Part shown: piece by piece, positions 1-7,752 of the stretch
Layout: the number at the start of each line of letters is the position of its first letter
Position numbering within the stretch: the first letter of the stretch is position 1
Source: Boseongicola aestuarii
Lineage (GTDB): Bacteria > Pseudomonadota > Alphaproteobacteria > Rhodobacterales > Rhodobacteraceae
Direction of reading: 5' to 3'
Assembly (NCBI RefSeq): GCF_900184815.1
Contig: NZ_FXXQ01000009.1
Location: forward strand, 1-64,000
DNA length: 64,000 nt
The notes under the pieces: model-generated
Seen by the model: the letters and a program-made list of their open reading frames with translations, nothing else
Databases searched by the model: none
What the model was told of the DNA's origin: nothing
Translations under genes and position numbers: made by a program

Positions 1-42
1 GACATTCTTGGCCAAATCGAGGCCGATGGTGGTAACTTGCAT
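1..42 (-). CDS. IS110-family transposase, N-terminal 14 codons only (cut by window edge)
   Basis: Read leftward from the ATG at 42, the frame gives MQVTTIGLDLAKNV and runs off the window at base 1. This matches the conserved opening of IS110-family transposases, where the Asp of GLDLAK belongs to the RuvC-like DEDD catalytic site. A GAGAGGAG ribosome-binding site sits about 9 bases upstream of the ATG (minus strand), supporting the start. Most of the gene, including the C-terminal Tnp2 domain with its catalytic serine, lies outside the window. The assignment rests on only 14 residues but the motif is characteristic. Confidence 0.7.
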   Translation of the reverse strand, partial: MQVTTIGLDLAKNV

Positions 43-121
43 GGGGTGGCTCCTCTCTCACAGTTCTGACAACTGCACTATGACGCATCGCGACGCCGAT
101 GGAGCAGGAGCCATCCACCCC
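1..121 (-). mobile_element. IS110-family insertion sequence, left (transposase-proximal) end
   Basis: The element comprises the transposase start (1-42) plus about 80 bases of noncoding sequence upstream of it. GGGGTGGCTCCT at 43-54 is complementary, with a four-base bulge, to AGGAGCCA(tcca)CCCC at 106-121, so the noncoding end can close into a long hairpin. The sequence changes abruptly at about 121 into a REP-like palindrome. In IS110-group elements this noncoding end carries the guide (bridge) RNA; that part is inference here. The exact outer end is not determined because IS110 elements lack clear terminal inverted repeats. Confidence 0.5.
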
Positions 122-125
122 ATCT

Positions 126-169
126 GCAAAGCAGTCATTCGCTGCGGCGTGCAGCAATGACTGCTTTGC
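126..169. repeat. REP-like hairpin, copy 1 (best preserved)
   Basis: Arms GCAAAGCAGTCATT (126-139) and AATGACTGCTTTGC (156-169) are perfectly complementary over 14 bp. After a bulged C at 140, GCTGC/GCAGC add 5 bp and the loop is five bases. The same sequence family recurs at about 1001, 2134, 2185, 2236, 3530, 5947 and 15159. It sits only a few bases from the IS110 end. Confidence 0.75.
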
Positions 170-180
170 GGACGAAGCTG

Positions 181-393
181 CCATCCATCGCCATTGCAAT
201 GCGTGAAGGTCGGAAGCCAAAACATAAACTTATCGCTCTTGCAAAAGTAAGAGTAAGTTAGTCAGTGCTCAGGAAATGTAATTCAGCATTGTGCCGGCTT
301 TCCTTCGAAACTTAAGCAATCAGTGTATGCCCTTCCTACGGAGCAGCGCATATCGGGATCTCTTGCTAACAAGGCCGGCGCGAATTTTTGCAG
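181..393. other. Intergenic stretch, possible transposase-tail remnant
   Basis: No convincing gene. A short plus-strand frame from 199 to 261 reads MREGRKPKHKLIALAK before a stop, which faintly resembles the GKPKK-A-A tail common near the C terminus of IS110 transposases. It is too short to be sure and could be chance. The rest is AT-rich sequence without recognisable structure. Confidence 0.2.
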
Positions 394-894
394 CTAATTG
401 TTCGGATCCCGTTTCTTCTGAAAAAGCGCGACTATATTGATGATCATTAAGATCAGCCAGCCGAAGACAAAAACCCAGAGTCCATTCGGATACGTAGTTT
501 CACCCAATGGATAACCGGTTAAAACTGAAACGACCAAAAGAAACCAAATAAACAGACCCACCCAATTAAGGACCCATGCAACTTTCACCGATCCCTGATA
601 CGACCACGCTGAAGCTGCGATCAAATTGACGATGACGTAACCATAGAAAATAATTGATAACGGAATACCTATAAATATCAGAAAGAGTAATACATCTGCC
701 CCCCCCGGGGCCTGCGCTAGGTCGCTGTAGGCAAGGGCATACAAGAATACCGGGACGATTAGGGCAGACCGATTTATAGCTTTTGCGAGGCTCTGAAAAA
801 TCTGACCTTTTGTTGACTCCGACACTTCAGCTTCGGCCGGCAAATCTTCGAGCCGTCGAAAAGACTGTACACAACTCAGGAAGAAACACAGCAA
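394..894 (-). CDS. Hypothetical four-helix membrane protein
   Basis: A 166-residue frame without a family I recognise. After a polar N terminus of about 40 residues there are four hydrophobic segments (roughly residues 43-60, 68-92, 103-127 and 138-158), with a short polar C terminus ending KKRDPNN, so it is predicted to be an integral inner-membrane protein. The TTG at 894 gives the longest frame but has no clear ribosome-binding site; a GTG about 25 codons downstream (VSESTKGQ) is an alternative start. It stands alone in the accessory region with no operon partner, and its AT-richer composition fits horizontally acquired DNA. Confidence 0.45.
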   Translation of the reverse strand: MLCFFLSCVQSFRRLEDLPAEAEVSESTKGQIFQSLAKAINRSALIVPVFLYALAYSDLAQAPGGADVLLFLIFIGIPLSIIFYGYVIVNLIAASAWSYQGSVKVAWVLNWVGLFIWFLLVVSVLTGYPLGETTYPNGLWVFVFGWLILMIINIVALFQKKRDPNN

Positions 895-1262
895 ACATTT
901 TCGCCCTTATCTTTTAGAAGGTTGGCAATAAACGTGCTTCTATCTGTCCGCCCAAAACTGTCGTTTGAGCAGATTGCAGCAATTGGCACTTTTGGGCTCG
1001 AAGCTGCCATTCGCTGCAGGATGCACCAATGACTACTATGCGGACAAACGCGAAGTTCGTTCCATCGGGAATTTGAGAGATTTTTCTGCCCCAGAAACCG
1101 TTCAGGGCGCGATGCGCGCGTCGAATTCAACCCGTCCCGATCAGATTCGGGAATCTTAGGCAATCGCCGAGATTGCCGACAAACAAACTTATTGTTGGTC
1201 ATTGAAGGCCGATTGCCGGCCGACGTATTCTAGATGTCTCTGACAGACTTTCGCCAAAGGAC
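895..1262. other. Gap containing a degenerate REP-like hairpin
   Basis: No gene supported. It holds the degenerate repeat copy at about 985-1048. The small frames on both strands show no family resemblance and span the repeat. Confidence 0.4.
985..1048. repeat. REP-like hairpin, copy 2 (degenerate)
   Basis: Contains TTTGGGCTCGAAGC, then TGCCATTCGCTGCAGG and TGCACCAATGACTACTATGC, then GGACAAACG. These match the blocks of the other copies (TTTGGGCTC, CATTCGCTGC, CACCAATGAC, GCGGAC) in the same order, but the palindrome has decayed by several mismatches. Confidence 0.6.
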
Positions 1263-1901
1263 TCAGGATGCTGCACGCTGCCGGCGACGGAAGAAGTTGC
1301 TGATGGCGGCGTCGAGTTCGGCACGCAGAACATCACCGCCCCGGTTGCCCGCCCAGATGAGCGCCTGAAGCCTGAGGTCATGGCTTGAGAAATCCACAAG
1401 CCCCGACCGAAGAATATAGGTTGCGACGTTTACGTGATGGTTCTTGATCGCTTCGACGAGGGCTGAATTCCGGCCGGTTTTGTCCGTAGCGTTGACATTC
1501 GCGCCATGCGCCACAAGCGTCTTCGCTACAGGAAGATGGCCCTTGAGAGCGGCTTCAATAAGCGCGGTGCGGCCGTAGTATTCCGCCTGAGCATCTACCT
1601 GAATCCTTGGATGTTTCAGGAGTAGGTCTACGATATCGAGGTTTCCGCTCCCCGCCGCTATCATCAAGGGGGTGCTCTTCCATCTGTTCTTGACGTTAAC
1701 GTCTATCGTTGGATGGGACAGGAGGAGATGCACGATCTCGGCGTTTCCGTTACGGGACGCAATATGCAGCGCCGTCCAGCCGTCGGTGTCCGAGGCGTTA
1801 ACATCTTCTAAAACCAGGGCGCCCTTCACAGCGCCGGAATCTCCTGTGATCGCTGCATGGATCAGGGTGGTTTCTTCTGCGCCGATGCCCTCGTCTGACA
1901 T
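1263..1901 (-). CDS. Ankyrin-repeat protein
   Basis: A 212-residue protein made mostly of ankyrin repeats: successive units carry the signatures DGWTALHIASRNGNAEIVHLLL, TPLMIAAGSGNLDIVDLLL, GRTALIEAALKGHLPVAKTLV and NSALVEAIKNHHVNVATYIL, giving four to five repeats of about 33 residues. No signal peptide or membrane segment, so it is expected to be a cytosolic protein-binding scaffold; the partner is unknown. The start chosen is the ATG at 1901, preceded by AAGGAGAG at good spacing; a longer frame reaches 1934 but lacks a ribosome-binding site. It is a lone gene between repeat-rich gaps. Confidence 0.75.
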   Translation of the reverse strand: MSDEGIGAEETTLIHAAITGDSGAVKGALVLEDVNASDTDGWTALHIASRNGNAEIVHLLLSHPTIDVNVKNRWKSTPLMIAAGSGNLDIVDLLLKHPRIQVDAQAEYYGRTALIEAALKGHLPVAKTLVAHGANVNATDKTGRNSALVEAIKNHHVNVATYILRSGLVDFSSHDLRLQALIWAGNRGGDVLRAELDAAISNFFRRRQRAAS

Positions 1902-2363
1902 GTTGAAGCCTCTCCTTATTCTGTGATTTTCCAACCCTACACCACTCGTAATCGATGAATCAAAGATTCTCGTGGATAGTTCTTCGTAGGGTCAGGTTTG
2001 AGGATACCGGCCTGAGTGCGGCAGGGAGCCTTCCCGGGGTCTCTATGATGCAGCCCGACATGTCCAAGCACTTCAAGACGAGCCCCGTGTTCATCCGCCT
2101 GGAAACGATCATGTCCGTCCGCTTTGGGCTCAGAGCAGCCGTTCGCTGCAGGAGGCGCCAACGACTGCTAAGCGGGACAATCCGGTCATTCGCTGCAGGG
2201 CGGCATGAGAACGCCAGTTGAACGTCTGCTGTGCGGACAAAGCGGTCCTTCGCTGCTGAGCTGCGCTCCAAGTGCGTATGAACGTCAGCTCCACAGATAG
2301 ACGTCGTCACCAATACAGAGCTTCCTGCTATGATCTAAGGGAGTTTGCGTCTTCGGGTTCGGA
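1902..2363. other. Gap holding a tandem cluster of REP-like hairpins
   Basis: No gene is supported here. The stretch 2112-2290 carries three adjacent copies of the repeat family. Frames crossing it on both strands consist largely of translated repeat and lack family resemblance. Confidence 0.45.
2112..2290. repeat. REP-like hairpin cluster, copies 3 to 5
   Basis: Copy 3 has arms AGCAGCCGTT (2134-2143) and AACGACTGCT (2160-2169), nine of ten positions paired. Compared with copy 1, an A-T pair has become a G-C pair on both arms, a compensatory change. Copies 4 (about 2182-2235) and 5 (about 2236-2290) keep the CATTCGCTGC or CCTTCGCTGC core and GCGGACAA blocks but have weaker symmetry. Confidence 0.65.
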
Positions 2364-2828
2364 CTATTTGAACAGCGTAAATCGCACGGTTTTCTCAATT
2401 GTCCCATCAAGAGAACGCAGCTTAATCCGAGTCCATTCACCTCTGTCTAGGATGAAGCCAAACTCCATAGATAACTTTCCTTCGTCGCTTGGTGTGCCAA
2501 TCCCAAACGTTTTTGAAAGGTCTACCTCAGGAAGACCGTTGCTGTGCATGTAGCCAGATAAGAGATACATCTTGTATTTATTGTTTCTCGGAACCCGGCT
2601 GAACTCAATTCGGTACCTGACTTCCATTTCGTCACCGCGCCGCGTTCTCTTAAGTACAACTACTTTCGTTTGGATTTGGTCGGAAACATTGGAACTTGCC
2701 ACACGTAGTACGCCGTGGTTTGGACGGCCATCGCGAAAGTGAAGAGCACTTTTTTCGGAGAGTTCGCTTGAGGGAACCGTAAACGTCGAGGCGGAAATTA
2801 GAGCTGCCAAAAGATATGCAAAAGTCAA
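2364..2828 (-). CDS. Hypothetical secreted protein
   Basis: A 154-residue protein with an N-terminal hydrophobic signal (MTFAYLLAALISASTFTVPSS), so it is probably exported to the periplasm. The rest is polar and beta-rich in appearance, without a family I recognise and without cysteines. The start is a TTG at 2828, strongly supported by GGAGGAG seven bases upstream on the minus strand; no ATG lies nearby in frame. It is a lone gene in the repeat-rich accessory stretch with AT-richer codon use than the core genes. Confidence 0.55.
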   Translation of the reverse strand: MTFAYLLAALISASTFTVPSSELSEKSALHFRDGRPNHGVLRVASSNVSDQIQTKVVVLKRTRRGDEMEVRYRIEFSRVPRNNKYKMYLLSGYMHSNGLPEVDLSKTFGIGTPSDEGKLSMEFGFILDRGEWTRIKLRSLDGTIEKTVRFTLFK

Positions 2829-3078
2829 TTGATTTCTCCTCCGGCATGACCAATCAGGTATCGCTCACCCAAAACCCCGCGTGTTGCAGGCCTCAGGAAC
2901 TCCCGCCGCGCATTCTTCTTTCAGGCGACTTTGGACGACGCTTGAGATTACTTGGCCCAGACGGTCCAGCATTGACATTCGTCAATCACAGCCCGGAGAC
3001 ACGTGGCTAATATCTTTGTTGGCCCCGTCGCCTGCAATACTTCGGGCTGACATGGACGGGAAAAGGAGCAAAGGTACC

Positions 3079-3453
3079 ATGCCTCAACGATTGAAAATAT
3101 TGGCTCGTGTACTGGTTGTTGCGACGGCAATTGGCACAGCAACTTCGACAGCCTCAGCTACCGATGCAGCAATCCTGGCACTGACAAAAGATATGGAATG
3201 CTTTGTGTACCGCCTGAGTGAGACACGCCAGCGCATCCCGCTAACGTCAAGTAACACTATACCCAACGCGCCGTCTGCGTGGGCGTTGGTGAATGAGGGT
3301 CCGTCGCCTGCCACAATCTTTGCAAGTAGTGGAGATAGGATACCACTGCCTGTCTTCAGCGGAAGCATCGAGTTGTTCATTGGCGACGTGCGGTACAGCT
3401 ACTCAGTCGGCCTTAGCAAGAGCGGTAGCGCAATGGTCCGCGTCTGCCAGTGA
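3079..3453 (+). CDS. Hypothetical small secreted protein
   Basis: A 124-residue protein beginning at the ATG at 3079, with AAGGAG about ten bases upstream. Residues 1-30 form a signal peptide ending in a TASTASA-type cleavage region. The mature part carries two cysteines, one early (MECFVYRL) and one three residues from the end (VRVCQ), which could pair in the periplasm. A longer frame to 2881 is open but its added N terminus looks non-coding. No family is recognised. It lies alone between two gaps. Confidence 0.5.
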   Translation: MPQRLKILARVLVVATAIGTATSTASATDAAILALTKDMECFVYRLSETRQRIPLTSSNTIPNAPSAWALVNEGPSPATIFASSGDRIPLPVFSGSIELFIGDVRYSYSVGLSKSGSAMVRVCQ

Positions 3454-3509
3454 ATGACCTAACAGATGATTTCTAGGTTCTGCGGACGACCACAGTAAAT
3501 TCCGAATTG

Positions 3510-3572
3510 ACGGTCCGCTGTGGGCTCCAAGCCGTCATTCGCTGCACCTCGCACCAATGACCGCTCTGGCCG
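3510..3572. repeat. REP-like hairpin, copy 6
   Basis: GGTCCGCTGTGGGCTC leads into arms AGCCGTCATT (3530-3539) and AATGACCGCT (3556-3565), nine of ten positions paired, with CGCTGC beginning the loop. It is the second-best copy after 126-169. Confidence 0.65.
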
Positions 3573-3666
3573 TTTGGCACGCTATGGAGTCGAAGCGGTG
3601 AATGGCCTAGATTGAAAACTCGTTGAACAGCAACTCTACAATTCCCAGGATTTGGACGTATTCAAA

Positions 3667-4212
3667 GTGACGATTTATCTTATTCGACACGCTCAATCGG
3701 CCTTCAATGCGGTTTACGATCCAAATGAGCCGGATCCTATGATCTTCGATGCACCGATTACGGCGCTTGGAGAGTCTCAGGCCCGGCGCGCTCGAACTGA
3801 AGTCAGTCAACTTAACCTTGTTAGTGTCATCGTTTCACCTTTTACCAGAACACTCCAAACGGCCCATTTGATTTTTGGAAACCAGTTGCCATTTCAGATC
3901 AACGCACTGGTGCGAGAACAACTCTGCAACAGCTGCGATGTTGGTAGTCCGCCTCACGTGCTTGCCAGAGACCACCCTCATCTTAATTTTGATCATCTAG
4001 ATGAGTGCTGGTGGCATGACGGAGAGAAAGACCACAGAGGCATCTCCGTCGAACCTCATGAGGCGTTACAGGCAAGAGCGGACGGATTTGCTGAGTTTCT
4101 CAAGCGTGAACAGGTCCATTCAACTGCAATTGTCACGCACGGTAACTTCATTCGCGCACTGACAGGAATCCAACCTAAGAACTGCGAAGTGATAGAGTTC
4201 GCCCCTCGCTGA
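3667..4212 (+). CDS. Histidine phosphatase superfamily protein
   Basis: A protein of about 181 residues with the branch-1 phosphatase signature LIRHAQS near its N terminus, where the histidine is the phospho-acceptor. A second conserved arginine lies in SPFTRTLQTA and the C-terminal catalytic histidine in VTHGNFIRAL. The full catalytic set is therefore present, so it is probably an active cytosolic phosphomonoesterase or phosphoglycerate-mutase-like enzyme; the substrate cannot be told. The start is uncertain: GTG at 3667 gives the family-typical VTIYLIRHA opening, while a TTG at 3652 is five codons longer. It stands beside a small membrane protein gene on the same strand. Confidence 0.75.
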   Translation: MTIYLIRHAQSAFNAVYDPNEPDPMIFDAPITALGESQARRARTEVSQLNLVSVIVSPFTRTLQTAHLIFGNQLPFQINALVREQLCNSCDVGSPPHVLARDHPHLNFDHLDECWWHDGEKDHRGISVEPHEALQARADGFAEFLKREQVHSTAIVTHGNFIRALTGIQPKNCEVIEFAPR

Positions 4213-4255
4213 GGTCACCCCACAGGCGATGGAACGGACAGTAGGAAAGATGAAA

Positions 4256-4420
4256 ATGCCCAACAAGATCCCCGATAAGCTGGCTTTGTACGGCAACGTC
4301 GCTCTAGTGTGTCTCTTCATCTACTCGGCAGGAGACATGATGTGGGCTGCGGCACTGGCCTCAATTTCAGCGTTCTATCTCGGCTTCGTCTCTGGGCAGA
4401 ACTACAAGCCAGACCAATAG
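4256..4420 (+). CDS. Small hypothetical membrane protein
   Basis: A 54-residue protein from the ATG at 4256, preceded by AGGA nine bases upstream; in-frame ATGs at 4250 and 4229 would add 2 or 9 residues. It has two short hydrophobic segments (LALYGNVALVCLFIYSAG and MWAAALASISAFYLGFVSG) and a polar tail, predicting a hairpin in the inner membrane. It follows the histidine phosphatase by about 40 bases and could be co-transcribed. No family recognised. Confidence 0.45.
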   Translation: MPNKIPDKLALYGNVALVCLFIYSAGDMMWAAALASISAFYLGFVSGQNYKPDQ

Positions 4421-4616
4421 CGGCCTGTGGTGAAAGAGCGAGAGGCTGCTAGTGCATGCCTTGTTTGTCAGGTTTCTTGTGCGCGGCCGAGCACAACTGC
4501 ACATTACCGATACTATTTTTTGGCCACAAAAGTTAAAATTGGCGCCGTTAAAGGAAGCCATTACCGTGTGAACAAGATTGGCCTAGGTAGGCTCTGTCCA
4601 AACATGGAGATAGGTA

Positions 4617-5624
4617 TTGTACAAATTCTCTCTGCTCGACTTGTCGCCGGTACCGGAGGGAGGGTCGGCTGCTGATGCATTGCGCAATACACTCGACCTT
4701 GCGCGCCACGCCGAAGCAAACGGCTATTACCGTTATTGGCTAGCAGAGCATCACAACATGCCGGGCATCGCCAGTGCTGCAACTTCTGTCGTCATTGGGC
4801 ACGTTGCTGGGGGCACAAAGACTATTCGCGTCGGCGCTGGTGGCATCATGTTGCCTAACCACGCGCCTCTGGTAATCGCAGAACAGTTCGGCACGCTTGA
4901 AACGCTCTATCCGGGGAGAATTGATCTTGGTCTTGGTCGCGCTCCTGGTACGGACGGGGCGACGGCGCACGCCCTCAGAAGGCATATGGAAGCCAATGAT
5001 AGCTTTCCGCAGGATGTGGTGGAGCTGTTGGGATATTTCGACGATGCGTCTGAAGAGATGCGGATCAAGGCGATCCCCGGGCAAGGCACCCATGTCCCGC
5101 TCTGGATACTCGGCTCCAGCCTTTACGGTGCGCAACTCGCTGCCCACTTTGGGTTACCTTATGCGTTCGCCTCCCATTTTGCGCCTGCGATGCTTGAGAA
5201 TGCCATCGCGACCTATCGAACAACATTCCGTCCATCCCGTTGGCTGGCCAAGCCGTACTTCATGATGGCTGCGGGTGTATGTGCCGCTAAAACCGATGAA
5301 GAGGCTTGGTATCTGCGGTCATCTCAGATGCTTGCTTTCGCGCGATTGCGGACGGGGCGTCCTGGCAAGCTTCCTCTTCCGACTGGTGATCTGTCAGCGG
5401 AAATCCCGGCGGCGGTCATGGCGCAGGTGAAGCAGTCACTTTCCTGTTCTGCGACGGGCAGCCCAAAAACAGTCCGTCGCGAACTTGCAGCCTTGGTTGC
5501 ACGATATCAGCCGGAAGAATTGATGGTGACAGGAATGATCCACAATCATGCTGCGCGGCTGCGGTCCTTTGAAATAGCGGCAGAAGCGCTCTCCGATATC
5601 GCAGAAGCCTCAAAGGTAGCGTAG
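4617..5624 (+). CDS. LLM-class (luciferase-like, MsnO8-type) flavin oxidoreductase
   Basis: A 335-residue protein of the bacterial luciferase-like superfamily. The N terminus [19 protein letters not shown], then [37 protein letters not shown] and [16 protein letters not shown], match the MsnO8/YhbW-type group of FMN- or F420-dependent TIM-barrel oxidoreductases. Cytosolic; reaction unknown. The start is the TTG at 4617 with GGAGATAGG just upstream; its second part starts straight into the family motif, so this start is likely right. It is a single gene without flavin reductase or operon partners. Confidence 0.85.
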   Translation: MYKFSLLDLSPVPEGGSAADALRNTLDLARHAEANGYYRYWLAEHHNMPGIASAATSVVIGHVAGGTKTIRVGAGGIMLPNHAPLVIAEQFGTLETLYPGRIDLGLGRAPGTDGATAHALRRHMEANDSFPQDVVELLGYFDDASEEMRIKAIPGQGTHVPLWILGSSLYGAQLAAHFGLPYAFASHFAPAMLENAIATYRTTFRPSRWLAKPYFMMAAGVCAAKTDEEAWYLRSSQMLAFARLRTGRPGKLPLPTGDLSAEIPAAVMAQVKQSLSCSATGSPKTVRRELAALVARYQPEELMVTGMIHNHAARLRSFEIAAEALSDIAEASKVA

Positions 5625-6030
5625 TCTTTCATCGCACTGGAAGCGTTTGCATCCTGATCGCCGAATGTAGGTTCAGACTCCCTGGGACCGGGAGCAACTT
5701 ACCCCACGCAAGCCAAGTCAAAAACATCTGGGTCCCATTCGGAGAAAAGGGCTTCGGCATGCCAGATAGAAAAAGTAAGCATAGAAATTCCCATGGTGAT
5801 CAGCGCCGTTCTTTTGCGATCCGGATGTGCTGGATCTGGTCAAGCCCCGCACTCGAAAATTCCATTATTCTTCAAAAAGCCGCCGGTTTTGCGCAGAGGG
5901 CACAACTTGCTCTAGAACAAACTTCCCGTTCAAAACGTCACCATTCAAAGCAGTCCTTCGCTGCGCTGATCGTCGAGTCAACGTAACAAAACCCTTCTAG
6001 CAGCGCGAAGACGCTGTCGTTGATTTCTTA
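5625..6030. other. Intergenic gap with a partial REP-like copy
   Basis: About 400 bases without a supportable gene. The repeat core AAAGCAGTCCTTCGCTGCGC lies at 5950-5969. An open frame from 5759 to 5986 runs through that repeat and has no family resemblance, so it is not called. The promoter of the downstream regulator gene probably lies here but I could not single it out. Confidence 0.4.
5947..5972. repeat. REP-like hairpin, copy 7 (half)
   Basis: Only the left half of the repeat remains: CAAAGCAGTCCTTCGCTGC. The complementary right arm is absent. Confidence 0.5.
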
Positions 6031-7668
6031 TTGAGCGAGGGTATCATCAAAGGAAGAAAAATAGAGAAATTGGAGCGGAAAATCTCAACTTCGGGGCAGA
6101 TTGAAGAAGTTAACGATTGGCGCAGTTACATGAAGGCGCCAGCAACGCTGGTCACTGACAAAGTTGCCGTTGATACCGCTCGCATTGGAGAATTTCCGCA
6201 GGCAGCTCTTGCCTCTGCGTTCCTTCTTGCAAAGATCGGCGATCCGATTGGAGCACGGGAACGACTAAATATTTTGGAAGTGGCGACCGATAAAAATGCC
6301 TCAAGTATTGATTTTCTTGCACCGGACATGCTGCTAGTTGATGCTCACGTCAGGGTCTACGAAGATCGCGCTTTGACGGAAGAAGACTCCACTCGGCTCA
6401 CTCAATTGTTGTCCACCTTGCCGGCGGATGATCTTGTTGGGCAGGCGTTAACGTTCAATCATTTATCTACCGCGGCCCTTCACCGCGGAGAATTTGACCG
6501 CGCACAGGATCATGCAGAGAACGCAATCCGGCTATATCGGCTAGGAGATGCGCAATTTGGGTCTTTGCACATGCATACGCATCTTGGTCAAATCCGTATG
6601 ATGCGCGGTGATCTAAGCGGCGCGATTGCCCAATATGATGACATGGAAGCAAGCCTGGACCAACTAACAGGTGATCCGCAGGGTCTGCGTGCAATATGTC
6701 AGGCTTTGAAGTCCGAAGTTTATTATGAGATGAATGAGATGGGCGTCGCCCAATCATTGCTGGACGATGCCTTTACAAGCATTGAGCACACAGACGCATG
6801 GTTGGATATTCTTGCGGCAACTTACCGTGTTCGGGCTCGACTTGCCTATGTGCGGGCCGGTCTGCCAGGCGCCCTGACGGAACTCGCCCATGCGGATGCA
6901 GCGGCCCGCGATCGTCAGATGCCGCGTTTGGCGCGACTGATGGCCGTCGAGCGCATTCGCGCGCTAACGCTCAGCGATGAGATCGAAACAGCCAACAAGG
7001 AAATGCAGAGCATTGGGCTCGATCCAAGCAAGCTCGACGCAGATCAGCCAGAAAAGGATTGGGGACTGCGTCATGGGACCACGAACGTCGCAATCGCACG
7101 CTGGCTGGTCCGCGCCCGCCGCCCCAAGCGCGCGCTTGATTTTGTGGAACTGGCTGAAGAAACTGCAATTCGCGGCGGGCAACTGTTGTCGCTGGCCAAG
7201 TTGAGAGTGATCCGCGCGCAGGCTTTTTTGCAGTTGAATTCGCGGGGTGATGCGACCAGCGCGCTTTTGTCTGCAATCCGTTTGCTTGGTAACCAACCCT
7301 TTAGGCGCTTTATCCTGGATGAGGGTTTACCACTGCGTCCCGCAGTGCAGTCTGTTTTGGATGGCGAATACGTGAAGGTTCCAATCAATACGGTGCAACG
7401 TCGCCAGTTGTCGGAAATCATGCACCACTGGTCGTCGGGGTCAGACCCGTTGGCGGTAGGGCCGTCTGGCAACCAGAAAGTCCTTTTCAATAGACGTTAT
7501 TTGCAGCTTTTGGCACGGGGCTACTCCAACAAGGAAATCGGCCGCGTCATGGGCGTATCAACCAACACAGTGAAATATCATCTCAAGCAAATTTATGGCG
7601 AGTTGCGCGTCGACAATCGTGCGCGGGCGGTCAATCAGGCGAGACAGCTCGGCATTATTAGCGACTAA
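6031..7668 (+). CDS. TPR-containing LuxR-family transcriptional regulator
   Basis: A protein of up to 545 residues. The C-terminal 65 residues form a LuxR/GerE helix-turn-helix: LARGYSNKEIGRVMGVSTNTVKYHLKQIY, with the typical SNKEI and TVKYH positions. The preceding 450 residues are helical and TPR-like (LTFNHLSTAALHRGEFDRAQDHAENAI and similar), as in the signal-sensing half of MalT-type regulators, but the STAND ATPase (P-loop) half of MalT is missing. The TTG at 6031 gives the longest frame without a clear ribosome-binding site; the ATG at 6130 is possible. It precedes the racemase/transport/hydantoinase operon by 84 bases and is the likely regulator of it. Confidence 0.75.
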   Translation: MSEGIIKGRKIEKLERKISTSGQIEEVNDWRSYMKAPATLVTDKVAVDTARIGEFPQAALASAFLLAKIGDPIGARERLNILEVATDKNASSIDFLAPDMLLVDAHVRVYEDRALTEEDSTRLTQLLSTLPADDLVGQALTFNHLSTAALHRGEFDRAQDHAENAIRLYRLGDAQFGSLHMHTHLGQIRMMRGDLSGAIAQYDDMEASLDQLTGDPQGLRAICQALKSEVYYEMNEMGVAQSLLDDAFTSIEHTDAWLDILAATYRVRARLAYVRAGLPGALTELAHADAAARDRQMPRLARLMAVERIRALTLSDEIETANKEMQSIGLDPSKLDADQPEKDWGLRHGTTNVAIARWLVRARRPKRALDFVELAEETAIRGGQLLSLAKLRVIRAQAFLQLNSRGDATSALLSAIRLLGNQPFRRFILDEGLPLRPAVQSVLDGEYVKVPINTVQRRQLSEIMHHWSSGSDPLAVGPSGNQKVLFNRRYLQLLARGYSNKEIGRVMGVSTNTVKYHLKQIYGELRVDNRARAVNQARQLGIISD

Positions 7669-7686
7669 CTACCCGATTGGGTAGTC
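7662..7686 (+). other. Perfect hairpin just after the regulator stop codon
   Basis: ACTACCC (7668-7674), GATT, GGGTAGT (7679-7685) form a seven-base-pair stem that overlaps the TAA stop. The stem can extend to GCGACTA/TAGTCGC if an ACTA bulge is allowed. No T-run follows, so it is not a standard Rho-independent terminator. It could attenuate read-through into the operon or protect the mRNA end. Confidence 0.45.
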
Positions 7687-7752
7687 GCATCAGACGCATT
7701 CAATAATCAGGCTTAGACCGAGCAAACCAACCGTATCAGGGGGGATTCGTTT

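Noticed and set aside
2881-3453. Long 190-residue version of the small secreted protein
   Set aside because: The added N terminus has no ribosome-binding site and hides a clear signal peptide that begins at 3079.
5759-5986. A 75-codon frame ahead of the LuxR-type regulator
   Set aside because: Its end is translated REP-like repeat and its composition is not protein-like; no ribosome-binding site.
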